Of a DNA stretch of 64,000 bases, positions 1-7,956 are shown piece after piece (position 1 is the first letter of the stretch; each line of letters begins with the position of its first letter). The stretch lies in NCBI GenBank assembly GCA_903825645.1, contig CAIKBL010000017.1, positions 1 to 64,000 of the forward strand, given 5' to 3'. Source of the DNA: an uncultured Pseudomonadota bacterium (GTDB lineage: Bacteria; Pseudomonadota; Gammaproteobacteria; Ga0077536). A program made the position numbers and the translations under genes. A model generated the notes under the pieces. That model was not told the DNA's origin. It was given only the letters and a program-made list of their open reading frames with translations, and searched no databases.

Positions 1-1
1 G

Positions 2-163
2 GATACCAACGGCGTCGAACTCAGTTTTGACGATTTTGAATCCTTTGTACGCGACAACGCGGTGCACGACGACATCCTCGAACGGACCTTCAAGTGGGCA
101 CAACTGCAGCACGGACCTGGCCCGTTGGACGACGACTTTTCCATGGTCCGAATACAGCTTTGA
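2..163 (+). CDS. C-terminal end of a SpoIIE/PP2C-type phosphatase (partial, cut by window edge)
   Basis: The second forward frame is open from the window edge to a TGA at 161-163, giving the last 53 residues of a protein. It ends in PLDDDFSMVRIQL, which matches the terminal 'DD(D/I)(F/S)..(V/L)' strand of PPM/SpoIIE phosphatase domains as found in RsbU-like proteins. Such enzymes dephosphorylate a STAS anti-anti-sigma factor. The oppositely oriented STAS and RsbW genes just downstream make a partner-switching role plausible. The upstream part lies outside the window, so sensor domains and start cannot be judged. Confidence 0.7.
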   Translation, partial: DTNGVELSFDDFESFVRDNAVHDDILERTFKWAQLQHGPGPLDDDFSMVRIQL

Positions 164-531
164 GTTGGCCGCAGCGCTCGTAGCTGTGCGTCGCGAAGCG
201 ATCGAGTACGTACACTTGTCGGCTAGCCGCCTCGATTGCGCGATTTCCGAAAATAAGCTGGAATTTGACTGCAGGCGCTTCCATCACTAGCGATGCTTGA
301 GGCTTCCACGAGCAGGATCGCGACACCGGACTAGGTTTCAGTAGATGATCAAGCATGAGGCCGACCAGAATAGCGCCAAAAGACAAGGATATCCTCGCAC
401 CATGACACCGTGGTCAACATGCCGGGGCGACCCCACACTGAGGACCAGTTCCCCCTTGAGGAACTGATCTGACCTGCGAATTGGGCGAACGGCAACCGCG
501 ATCATCTGCGGCAGGCTAGACCCGAAAGGAA
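164..531. other. Intergenic region between convergent partner-switching genes; no gene seen
   Basis: No convincing coding frame on either strand. A short inverted repeat at 446-466 (CAGTTCC, 7-nt loop, GGAACTG) lies between the two convergent genes and could help end transcription, but no T-run follows it. Confidence 0.4.
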
Positions 532-957
532 TCAATCGTCGGTCAGGGTGATGCGCTTACTCAAGCGCAGTTTATTACGACCGTCTTCGTGAACATAGGT
601 GAAATCGTCCATCATCTCGCGTAGCAGGTGTATCCCGAGCCCACCGATACGTCGATCTTCTAGGGGCGTGTCGAGATCGGGAGGTGGTGCATCATCAGGG
701 TTGAAGGCCGGTCCAGTATCTTCCATGCGGAGCGTCACTTCCCCGCCCTGACAATCGAGGCCGACCGCAACCTCGGGAATAAGGTGCTCGGTCGTGCCGT
801 GCATCACGACATTCATGAACACTTCTTCCAGGGCCAGCTCGAACGGGAAAACCGCCGCAGGCGGCAAAGCCTGCGTTACCCAGAATTCCTGGAGATATTC
901 GTTCAACCCCCAAAGCTCGGAGACAACGCCAGGCACCGTCTTGCATACCCCCAGCAC
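532..957 (-). CDS. RsbW-like anti-sigma factor / serine kinase (HATPase_c_2)
   Basis: This 141-residue protein is a small stand-alone GHKL ATPase of the RsbW/SpoIIAB type. The N box is ELALEEVFMNVVMHG (about residues 41-55), the G1 box is EDTGPAFNP (about 78-86) and the G2-like segment is GGLGIHLLREMMDD. Family knowledge: such proteins bind a sigma factor or another output protein and phosphorylate a STAS antagonist. It starts 8 nt after the STAS gene on the same strand, so the two are co-transcribed. No ATG is in frame near the start; GTG at 957 or GTG at 936 (with a GGGGG run upstream) are both possible. Confidence 0.85.
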   Translation of the reverse strand: MLGVCKTVPGVVSELWGLNEYLQEFWVTQALPPAAVFPFELALEEVFMNVVMHGTTEHLIPEVAVGLDCQGGEVTLRMEDTGPAFNPDDAPPPDLDTPLEDRRIGGLGIHLLREMMDDFTYVHEDGRNKLRLSKRITLTDD

Positions 958-965
958 AGCCGGAG

Positions 966-1328
966 TCAGCCCACTTTGGCGAGGGCCGCAGTACGATCAG
1001 GGAAATCCTCGATGAGGCGACTGAAACCGCTGACGGTGAACACTTCGCGCACCGAAGGCGAGAGCGAGCAGACCAAAAACACCGCACCGGCGGACTTGGC
1101 ACTGCGTGCCCCGACTAGGAAAGAACGTAAACCGGCACTGGAAACATACGCCAGTCCCGAACAATCAACAATCAGGCCACGGGGCTTCGGCGTGCTACCG
1201 AGCGCAGCCTCTAACACCGCTTGAAATTCCGACGCAGCGCCAAAGTCGAGGCGTCCTTCCGGCATTACTATCGTCACGCCGTTTATCGATTCCTGAGAAG
1301 TTTTAAGGGCCGAAGTAGGTTGGTTCAT
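966..1328 (-). CDS. STAS-domain anti-anti-sigma factor (RsbV/SpoIIAA-like)
   Basis: The 120-residue product is a single STAS domain. The phosphorylation-loop segment GLIVDCSGLAYVSSAGLRSFL carries the conserved 'D-S-x-G' pattern, with the Ser pair before AGL as the likely phosphoacceptor site. RsbW-type kinases phosphorylate it and SpoIIE-type phosphatases reset it; both partners are adjacent. ATG at 1328 is preferred to the upstream in-frame TTG at 1349 because AAGGCGAG sits about 10 nt upstream. The gene lies between the GPP34 gene and rsbW in a tight minus-strand operon. Confidence 0.88.
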   Translation of the reverse strand: MNQPTSALKTSQESINGVTIVMPEGRLDFGAASEFQAVLEAALGSTPKPRGLIVDCSGLAYVSSAGLRSFLVGARSAKSAGAVFLVCSLSPSVREVFTVSGFSRLIEDFPDRTAALAKVG

Positions 1329-1352
1329 GTTAGTTTTTCTCGCCTTCAAAGG

Positions 1353-2003
1353 TCAGTACATAGGAAGCATGACAGCGCGAGCGCGCGCTGCTTGATCTTC
1401 ACGAATAGCGGCTTCAGCGCCGCGCACGATGAGGTCGATACCACCGACTTCGCCAATTCGAGTCTCTAATCGATGGATCTCCGCGGTCGACAAGAAGCCT
1501 TCGAGAAGTCCACCCGCACGCGCCAATCCGACAAGCACCGTGTCATGGGGCGTCGGCAGATCTTCGCCCAACAAAGTTTCCAGAATTCTAAGCTTGGCTT
1601 CCTTCCGCTCCTTACCTTCAATGACCGGATAGCGTCTCTCTTTCATCACCCAAAGAAAACGTGTCTCACGCAAGGCCAAAATTCCGCGTGAAACCAACGC
1701 CCCCAGCGTGAGACGCACCAATTCCGGTACCTGAGGAGACAATTGCAACACCCACTGCTCGACGCTCTGCTCAGCAGCACCCGTCAACGAGCTCAGCACC
1801 AGATCCAGCATGGGATCTCCTGTGGGCTCTCGCGAAAGTATATGCACCGCCGCCAAATCCGCATCAATGCGGCCGCGGCTGTTCAACTCCACCAGACATG
1901 CAGCGGTGAGTGACATGCCAAATCCCACCTGCCCGGCAGTGTAGGCAATGGCACCGTCATCTTCGATTGCAAGTAGCGTCAGCTCTTCGGCTAAAGTAAT
2001 CAT
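1353..2003 (-). CDS. GPP34/GOLPH3-family protein
   Basis: The 216-residue protein begins MITLAEELTLLAIEDDGAI and contains the repeated helices and loops of the GPP34 (Golgi phosphoprotein 3) family: an N-terminal 'LxEElxLLaldd.G', a central LLxxLxG-type segment and a C-terminal helix with GLARAGGLLEGFLS. In eukaryotes GOLPH3 binds phosphatidylinositol-4-phosphate; bacterial members are of unknown function and are best known from actinobacteria. ATG 2003 is chosen because GCGGAGC lies just upstream. It is the first gene of an operon with STAS (24 nt downstream) and RsbW, so it may be a regulated partner or target of that switch. That role is inference. Confidence 0.8.
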   Translation of the reverse strand: MITLAEELTLLAIEDDGAIAYTAGQVGFGMSLTAACLVELNSRGRIDADLAAVHILSREPTGDPMLDLVLSSLTGAAEQSVEQWVLQLSPQVPELVRLTLGALVSRGILALRETRFLWVMKERRYPVIEGKERKEAKLRILETLLGEDLPTPHDTVLVGLARAGGLLEGFLSTAEIHRLETRIGEVGGIDLIVRGAEAAIREDQAARARAVMLPMY

Positions 2004-2455
2004 TATAAAAGCTCCGCTTGATAAAGCCTGGACAGTTCCCACGAAATCAGGGACACACCTCCACGACGCCCCACCGCAATCCGCAAGGGCTGCGGGGAGT
2101 CTGCCCAATGTATCTGGGCCGACTGTGGCACGAGGGACGCAATTCCGTCAACCGGTAGGCGTTACACCGGCTCCTCGGTTTGCTTTGCGGCCCCGACGAC
2201 CACACGGCCGCATCGCACGAAGCGGGTCGACACAGGAAGGACCGGATCGGCGCCGCTTGAAATAAAATGCACGAAGGAGAGGCGTCATACCGACCGCAAA
2301 GCCGGGAATCGAGACCAAGAAACTGGGCAAATTGACACCCGAACGCTGGCCGGATCTCCTCGGGAGGAGGATCCGAGCAGCGCACTCTGCCAACCAATCG
2401 CTCAACGCGCCGTCAGCTTTTCGCCTCCCTGTTACCCAAGCCCGCCAGACGCCAA
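2004..2455. other. Intergenic region upstream of the GPP34 operon; no gene seen
   Basis: About 450 nt without a convincing frame. The open frames here are arginine-rich and out of frame with the neighbours. It presumably holds the promoter of the GPP34-STAS-RsbW operon, but I see no consensus boxes worth placing. Confidence 0.35.
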
Positions 2456-2752
2456 TCAGAAACCCGCGCCACGTCCGCCGATACCGCCGCCGCCTAGACC
2501 ACCAGCCGCATTTCCTCCGACGCCGCCCTTCCAACCTTCCTTTCGTTCTTCAGCTGGCTTGAACGCCGGCGGGACATAACGGGTGTATTCTCCCCCCTGC
2601 TGCTCGCAGACACCTTTCTCTTCCGCTGCATTCTTGCCATAGACCTTGATATAGGCACCATTCACCCGACAGCGCATCTCCGGCGCTGCAAACAAGCTGC
2701 AGCTGAACAACAGCAATCCCGACAACACCAGTGCACCCGTATATCTGTACAT
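2456..2752 (-). CDS. Small secreted glycine-rich protein of unknown function
   Basis: The 98-residue product has a clear signal peptide (YTGALVLSGLLLFSCSLFAA) followed by a compact domain with two cysteines (MRCRVNG and KGVCEQQGGEYTRYVPP) and a glycine-rich tail (GGVGGNAAGGLGGGGIGGRG). The start is strongly supported: AAGGGAGA lies about 9 nt upstream of the ATG. The Cys pair and the 'GGxYxRYVP' end recall small DUF-type periplasmic proteins of proteobacteria, but I do not recognise the family. It is expressed away from the GPP34 operon by its own signals. It may be an envelope or periplasmic structural peptide. Confidence 0.65.
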   Translation of the reverse strand: MYRYTGALVLSGLLLFSCSLFAAPEMRCRVNGAYIKVYGKNAAEEKGVCEQQGGEYTRYVPPAFKPAEERKEGWKGGVGGNAAGGLGGGGIGGRGAGF

Positions 2753-2969
2753 ATATTGAAGTCTCCCTTAGGAAAAAAAGACCTGAGCCGATGATGGTAC
2801 GTGAGCGATTCCGGGAAGTCACCGCGGGGCCAGATAGCATGGCCACAGCCCATGCTTATGAATTGAGCACACTGGCCGCTAAAATCGTCGACGGTCTCGT
2901 GCCTTATACCCTTCGGCAGCCCCATAAAGCACCCCGTACGAGGAAATTCCTGAATGGTCCGCCCGTCTC

Positions 2970-3968
2970 ATGATTGACGATTTAAAGACCCCTCTAATTC
3001 TGGTGATCGACGATGATGCCATGATGCAGTTCCTGGTTAGGGAATCATTGGAGTCGCAGAATTTACGAATCATCGAGGCGGAAAATGGGGCGGAAGGACT
3101 GACTCAAGCCGTAACCTTCAAGCCCGATCTAATCCTCCTTGATGTCCAGATGCCGGTTCTGGACGGATTCACGGCCTGCGCACAGCTCCGCGCTTTACCC
3201 CAGGCCCGTAATATTCCGGTGCTGATGATGACGGGTCTTGATGACCTCGCCTCAATCGAGCGCGCTTACGAGGTTGGCGCAACCGATTTCATTACCAAAC
3301 CGCTCAATTTTGATCTGCTCAAGTTTCGACTTTTCTACATGCTGCGTACCAAAGCTGTCAGTGATGAGCTCCGAAACAACGAAGCCATGCTGGCAAGCGC
3401 CCAGCGCATTGCCCGCCTAGGTCACTGGGAATTTCAACCCAGTGCAGGTTTTACACGTTGGTCCAGCCATACGAACGATGCACTGGGAATGCCGCCAGAA
3501 GCGTCCATCGCGACGGTGACCGAATTATTAGAAAGGGTAGTCGCAAGTGATCGCGACGCGGTGGCTGCTGCGTTCGCCGATTGTCTCGACACGCCGTCAG
3601 AGGAGGCCGTCGAATACGAAGTCGTCGATCAGAACGGCCAACGGAGAATCATTCAGCAATACCTGCAGCGCCAGCCACATCCAGATGGGGGAATCTCCTT
3701 TATCGGCACCGTCCAAGACATCACCGCCCGTCGCCAAGCAGAACAGCAAATCCACGATTTAGCATATTACGATCGAGTGACAGGCCTGCCTAACCGCGCA
3801 TTGCTAGAACAACGCCTCGCCGAAATTTTGCAAGGACCTTTGTCCGGCGCCGACGGAGTCGTCTTGCTCGCCGTGAATATCGACCATTTTCAGCGCTTCA
3901 ATGAACATTTTGGACACTTGGTTGGCAATCAACTCCTCCATGCCCTCGCTCGCGAATATGAGCCATGA
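2970..3968 (+). pseudogene. Broken signalling gene, segment 1: REC-PAS-GGDEF (truncated before the active site)
   Basis: Open for 332 codons from ATG 2970. Residues 1-125 are a receiver domain with the phosphoacceptor in LLDVQMPVLDG and the switch lysine in FITKPLN. Residues about 140-260 are a PAS domain ending IGTVQDITARRQAEQQI. From about 265 a GGDEF domain starts (YDRVTGLPNRALLEQRL, VNIDHFQRFNEHFGH) but breaks off at LLHALAR before any GG(D/E)EF motif. At about 3945-3954 the coding sense moves to the next frame, where histidine-kinase sequence begins; the junction carries a CTCGC/CTCGC micro-repeat. The receiver could still be made, but no cyclase can. Confidence 0.7.
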
Positions 3969-4596
3969 AATCCGGACCCCCATGAATGGCGTACTCGGCA
4001 TGACCGAACTGCTGTTGCGCACGGAATTAAGTAAGAAACAACGGGGCTTCGCTGACACCATTCGGCGCTCCGGCGAAAATTTGCTGGGGATCATCAACGA
4101 TATCCTGGATTTTTCTAAAATAGAGGCAGGGAAATTTGATATCCAACATATTCCTTTTGATCTGCGGATCCTCATCGAGGATATCGGCGCAATGTTCGCG
4201 CCCCGCGCAGAACAGACTGGTGTTGGATTCACCTGTGCGTTCGACGCACAAGCCCAAGCATCATTTTCGGGCGATCCGGATCGGATCCAGCAGGTGTTGG
4301 TCAATCTTCTCGGCAACGCCCTCAAATTTACACGCGTTGGCTCTGTCTGGATCAAAGCTTTTGAGACCGCCACTGATAACGGCGTCGCGCAAATTAGGTT
4401 TGAAGTACGCGACACTGGAATCGGCATCGCGCATGAAAATCAGGCGCAGATTTTTAACTCATTCGAACAAGCCGATGGCTCCACTACCCGCCAATATGGC
4501 GGGACGGGATTAGGACTTGCTATTTGCAAACAACTCGTCCAGCTGATGGGCGGGACGATTGGGGTTATCAGCGCCGGCCGGCCGAACGCGGAATAA
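3949..4596 (+). pseudogene. Broken signalling gene, segment 2: HisKA-HATPase of a hybrid histidine kinase (5' and 3' truncated)
   Basis: In the frame starting near 3949 the sequence enters directly at the H box (LANMSHEIRTPMNGVLGMTELLL), followed by the dimerisation helix, the N box (QVLVNLLGNALKFT), G1 (VRDTGIGIA), F box and G2 ([20 protein letters not shown]). It ends prematurely after [11 protein letters not shown], where a typical kinase continues 'GS.F.F.LPL'. Nothing that looks like its own sensory N-terminus precedes the H box. An upstream ATG at 3901 exists in this frame but overlaps GGDEF codons. Functional expression as a separate protein is doubtful. Confidence 0.7.
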
Positions 4597-5887
4597 GAAC
4601 ATCAATTTCGAAGGGCGGAAAATACTGATCGCAGAATCAAACCCGGCCAGCCGGGAACTTCTCGAGTTGCAACTCTCCGCTTGGCATGCCAGCCATACGA
4701 GCGTTGTGTCACGGGACGGCGCCTTACGTCGGTTACAGGAAGCCGCCAGTATCGGAGAAGGTTTTGACTGCGTAATTATTGACCACGCCTTCTCAGGCGA
4801 CGGGCTTGGATTTGTCGCAGGACTCCGCCGCGCAAACCCGTTCCCCTTGCCTAAATTTATCATGCTGGCCGGAATTTCAGCGCTACAGGAGACGGGGCAA
4901 TGGATGGACGCCGGAATCGATGCCTACGTGAACAAACCTGTCCGACAACGCGAGTTGCTAAGTGCCTTGGCTAAAATACTGATGAGGAGCGGCGAGTTGG
5001 AGGAATTTGCGGCGACGAGTTCGGAACTCGTCATCGAGAGCGATATTTCGTTCGACGCATACCTGCTGGTGGCGGAGGACAATACGGTCAATCAGGAATT
5101 GATGCGCGCGATGCTCGAAGGCATGGGCTGCCGGATCGAAATAACCAACAATGGGCGCGAAGCCTTCGAAGCAATCAGCGAACGCGAACTGGACGCCATT
5201 CGGGATCCTTACAAGCTCATTTTAATGGACTGTCAGATGCCCGATGTAGACGGGTTTTCGGCGACTAGCATTATTCGCGAATACGAGAGGAAATTCGATC
5301 TGGCTCGCATCCCGATCATCGCTATCACCGCCAATGCAATGAGTGGCGACCGGGATCGCTGTCTCGAGGCGGGTATGGACGATTACCTGTCGAAGCCCTT
5401 TACCCGCGCCCAGCTGGTCGACATTCTGGAGCGTTGGCTACCCCTGGAGTCGGTCATCAAAAAACAAGGACCACCGGCACTGAACCCGATGACCGGTGGG
5501 ACGAACTTCTCGACGATTGCAACCGCGATTGATTTAACGGCGTTGCGCAAAATTCAAGCCTTACAGCGGCGCGATGCACCCGACATCCTCACCAAAGTGA
5601 TAGGTCTTTATGAAAAGGCTGTGCCACGACTGCTGCAGGACATGCACGCCGCGCTGAAATCGAGCGATGGTGAGCTCCTCCAACAGGCTGCTCATTCATT
5701 GAAGTCGAGCAGTGCGAGCCTTGGTGCCATGGCCTGCGCGGAATCGTGTCGCCAGCTTGAAGACATCGGGCGTAGCGGGGAGATCAGCGCGGCGTCCGCT
5801 CAGCTCGACACACTCGAATTCGAAGTCGACGTCGCGCTCGCCGCGTTACGGCAGCACATCGAGACGGCGAAGAACCGAGCAGCTTGA
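4559..5887 (+). pseudogene. Broken signalling gene, segment 3: REC-REC-Hpt tail of a BarA-type hybrid kinase
   Basis: This third frame is open from a TTG at 4559, but recognisable homology starts near 4600 (FEGRKILIAESNPASRELL). It encodes a degenerate receiver (about residues 20-140, LIAESN in place of the acidic pair), a complete receiver (LLVAEDNTVNQELM, phosphoacceptor in LILMDCQMPDVDG, DDYLSKPF) and a C-terminal Hpt domain with AAHSLKSSSASLGA (phosphohistidine in AHSLKS). The kinase-to-REC linker is missing, consistent with a small deletion around 4575-4600 shifting frame 1 to frame 2. Together the three segments look like one decayed or mis-assembled hybrid kinase locus. Confidence 0.7.
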
Positions 5888-6212
5888 AGGCGAAGTACCT
5901 CGGCTCGCGAGAAAGTGCCACGTGCGAGGCTGGGAAGTTCGTTAAGACTAGTACCCTCAATGGGTCGATGACCGTGACCCACGGCACAAGCCGGACGGCT
6001 CGGTGGAGGGATAGTCATGCGAGGCACGTCCGCGTGTCGTGATATACAGCGCCACGCGTGCGACAGCGGCAGCGCTTTATCTTCGACGCGGTAGCCACCC
6101 GGTAGACTGGCATCGGGTGCCCGTAGTACCTTTAGCAAATCAAGCATCCGCTGTGCAGCTGACTTTCCGGGGTCAACTGCATCGTTAATCAACTTGGCAG
6201 GGGAGTACCATT
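5888..6212. other. Intergenic region upstream of the first LLM gene; no gene seen
   Basis: About 325 nt with no supported frame. The long minus-strand frame here runs antisense into the Hpt domain and is rejected. The region ends with AGGGGAG, the ribosome-binding site of the next gene. Confidence 0.35.
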
Positions 6213-7442
6213 ATGGAAGTCGGCGCATTTTATTTACCATCCGTCGGAAATTTACAGGAAATAGCGCAAGGGATGGCCGGCAAACGGACGGATCTCTATC
6301 AGCGCATGCTGCGGGATCTAAGCGAGCAAATGGCGCTAATGGATGCCAATGGCTACTACGGCGCAGGCTTCACCGAACACCATTTTCATATTGAGGGAGA
6401 GGAAGTCTCCACTAATCCCGTGATTCTCGATCTGTATTTCGGTATGCAAACGAAACACATGAAATTTGGTCAATTGGGCAACGTTCTACCCTCCCAGAAC
6501 CCGATCAATCTGGCTGAAAACATCGCGATGATCTCGCAGATGCTGCAGGGGCGGGTTTTTGCGGGTTTTGCCCGTGGTTACCAGCCGCGCTGGGTCAATA
6601 TTCTCGGTCAGCAGGTCGGTCTCGCCGACCCGGGTGAAGGAGAAGATTACGAAGAGTTGAAGCGCTCTCTTTTCGAAGAGCATTTCGAGATTATCCAAAA
6701 GGCTTGGAAGAACGATACCTTCAGCTTCCAAGGCAAACATTGGCAGATCCCGCACAAGCCCATCAAATGGCTCGCTCATGAAGTGGCGCGGAAATATGGT
6801 CAGGGTCTCAATGATGACAACGAAATCGTCGAAATCGGGATCGCACCACCGACTTTTAACAAAACCATCCCTGAAATGTTTATGCCTTTTGCGACTTCGG
6901 AGCGTTCTATCGCGTGGGGCATGTCCCGCGGAATCGTGCCGGTGACTATCATGACGCACATGGACGTTGTTAAGCAGCACTTCATCGCCGGCCAGGAGGC
7001 CGCGGCTAAGGCCGGTTTCAATTTGAAATTCGGTCAGGGTATGGCCATGAGCCGCGAAATTATCGTCGCAGATACCGATGCGGAAGCAGAGGCAATCGCC
7101 CGTGAGGCCGGTTCGTTCATCTGGAATAACTTCTTCGTGCCGTTTGGCTTCAACGCTGCCATTGCGCGACCCGGCGAGGGCCCGTTCGATCCGCCGGCCA
7201 CCTTCGAGGCCCTCTCGGAGCGTGGGATGGTGATTTACGGCAGCCCGGATACGGTCAACCGGAAACTTGAAAAATTGCTCAAAGAACTTCCAGTAGATTA
7301 TTTCTGGATGTTTATCTACAACCACATGCCACAGAAGGCATGCATGCGGAGCCTTGAGCTGCTGACAACTAAAATCTGGCCAAATCTAGATACCAAAATC
7401 GGCCAGGCACGTCGTCCTACGCCGCTCGCCGCGCAGGCCTAG
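6213..7442 (+). CDS. LLM-class flavin-dependent monooxygenase (luciferase-like)
   Basis: The 409-residue protein is a bacterial-luciferase-fold flavin monooxygenase. It shows the N-terminal strand MEVGAFYLPS, the FTEHHFHIEG motif, LGNVLPSQNPINLAENIAMISQMLQGRVFAGFARGY over the barrel centre, and the C-terminal GSPDTVNRKLEKLLKELPVDYFWMFIY. Family members use reduced FMN (or F420) to insert oxygen into organic substrates; the substrate here is unknown. A strong AGGGGAG precedes the ATG and a hairpin terminator follows at once, so it is a single-gene transcription unit. It resembles the protein at 24605-25747 most among the four LLM proteins here (shared YQRML, EHH, ARGYQ/VRGYQ segments). Confidence 0.9.
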   Translation: MEVGAFYLPSVGNLQEIAQGMAGKRTDLYQRMLRDLSEQMALMDANGYYGAGFTEHHFHIEGEEVSTNPVILDLYFGMQTKHMKFGQLGNVLPSQNPINLAENIAMISQMLQGRVFAGFARGYQPRWVNILGQQVGLADPGEGEDYEELKRSLFEEHFEIIQKAWKNDTFSFQGKHWQIPHKPIKWLAHEVARKYGQGLNDDNEIVEIGIAPPTFNKTIPEMFMPFATSERSIAWGMSRGIVPVTIMTHMDVVKQHFIAGQEAAAKAGFNLKFGQGMAMSREIIVADTDAEAEAIAREAGSFIWNNFFVPFGFNAAIARPGEGPFDPPATFEALSERGMVIYGSPDTVNRKLEKLLKELPVDYFWMFIYNHMPQKACMRSLELLTTKIWPNLDTKIGQARRPTPLAAQA

Positions 7443-7457
7443 CACAGCCCCTTCTAA

Positions 7458-7485
7458 CCGCCATCCTTCGGTGGGATGGCGGTTT
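7458..7485 (+). terminator. Rho-independent terminator after the LLM gene
   Basis: A perfect 9-bp GC-rich stem (CCGCCATCC / GGATGGCGG) with a 7-nt loop containing TTCG is followed by TTT and a T-rich stretch (TTATTTTT at 7491-7498). It begins 16 nt after the stop of the 6213-7442 gene and separates it from the convergent cupin gene. Confidence 0.75.
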
Positions 7486-7497
7486 CTCGCTTATTTT

Positions 7498-7956
7498 TCA
7501 GGTTTGGATGAACGCCGCAATCGCCGGATCCGCGCGCAAAGCCGCCAGTTCGATGGGGCTGGGTAGCTCCGGGCGATCGCGCTCTGTATTAACCATGCAG
7601 AGGAACCCGAGCGGCACTTCCGCTGCGGCCCGGAATTGATGCCAGATCAATGCGGGGATATAGACGAGATCTTGGGTCGCAAGTGACAAAATCCTATCAC
7701 CGACCAAACAATGACCATGTCCACGCAACACCATCACGCCGTGGACGTGCGCGTGCCGCTCCAACGTAGTATGACCGCCGGGCGCGACTTCAAAATACCG
7801 CAACTGACAAGCAAGAGGTCCCCCTTCGAAAAGGACTTGGCGGGTCACTTCACGAAAAGGTGCACTGTCCGTCTCCTTGTAGGCCAGCACCGGTACCTCC
7901 GACCAGCGGCAGGTGGCGGTCTCTTCAGCGGGGCGAAAAATTGAATTTCCCGTCAT
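7498..7956 (-). CDS. Cupin-domain protein, candidate methylthioxylulose-5-phosphate methylsulfurylase
   Basis: This 152-residue single-domain cupin has the metal-ligand cluster GGHTTLERHAHVHGVMVLRG (His 68, 70, 72) and the second motif with His 106 in IPALIWHQF. It is translationally coupled to the RuBisCO-like gene by a TGATG overlap; ATG 7956 is preferred to the GTG 3 nt earlier. In Rhodospirillum rubrum a RuBisCO-like isomerase makes 1-methylthioxylulose-5-phosphate and a Mn-cupin then releases the thiol and forms deoxyxylulose-5-phosphate for isoprenoid synthesis. The strict pairing here suggests the same job. The specific activity is inferred from context; the cupin fold is clear. Confidence 0.75.
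   Translation of the reverse strand: MTGNSIFRPAEETATCRWSEVPVLAYKETDSAPFREVTRQVLFEGGPLACQLRYFEVAPGGHTTLERHAHVHGVMVLRGHGHCLVGDRILSLATQDLVYIPALIWHQFRAAAEVPLGFLCMVNTERDRPELPSPIELAALRADPAIAAFIQT

Noticed and set aside
2731-2973. Small open frame ending in an ATGA overlap with the REC-PAS-GGDEF gene
   Set aside because: The overlap would suggest coupling, but the product has no recognisable features and there is no ribosome-binding site at its starts.
5800-6192. 130-codon minus-strand frame
   Set aside because: It runs antisense through the Hpt domain and its product has no family character or ribosome-binding site.
6486-7325. 279-codon minus-strand frame
   Set aside because: Exact antisense shadow of the LLM gene; codon pattern follows the sense gene.
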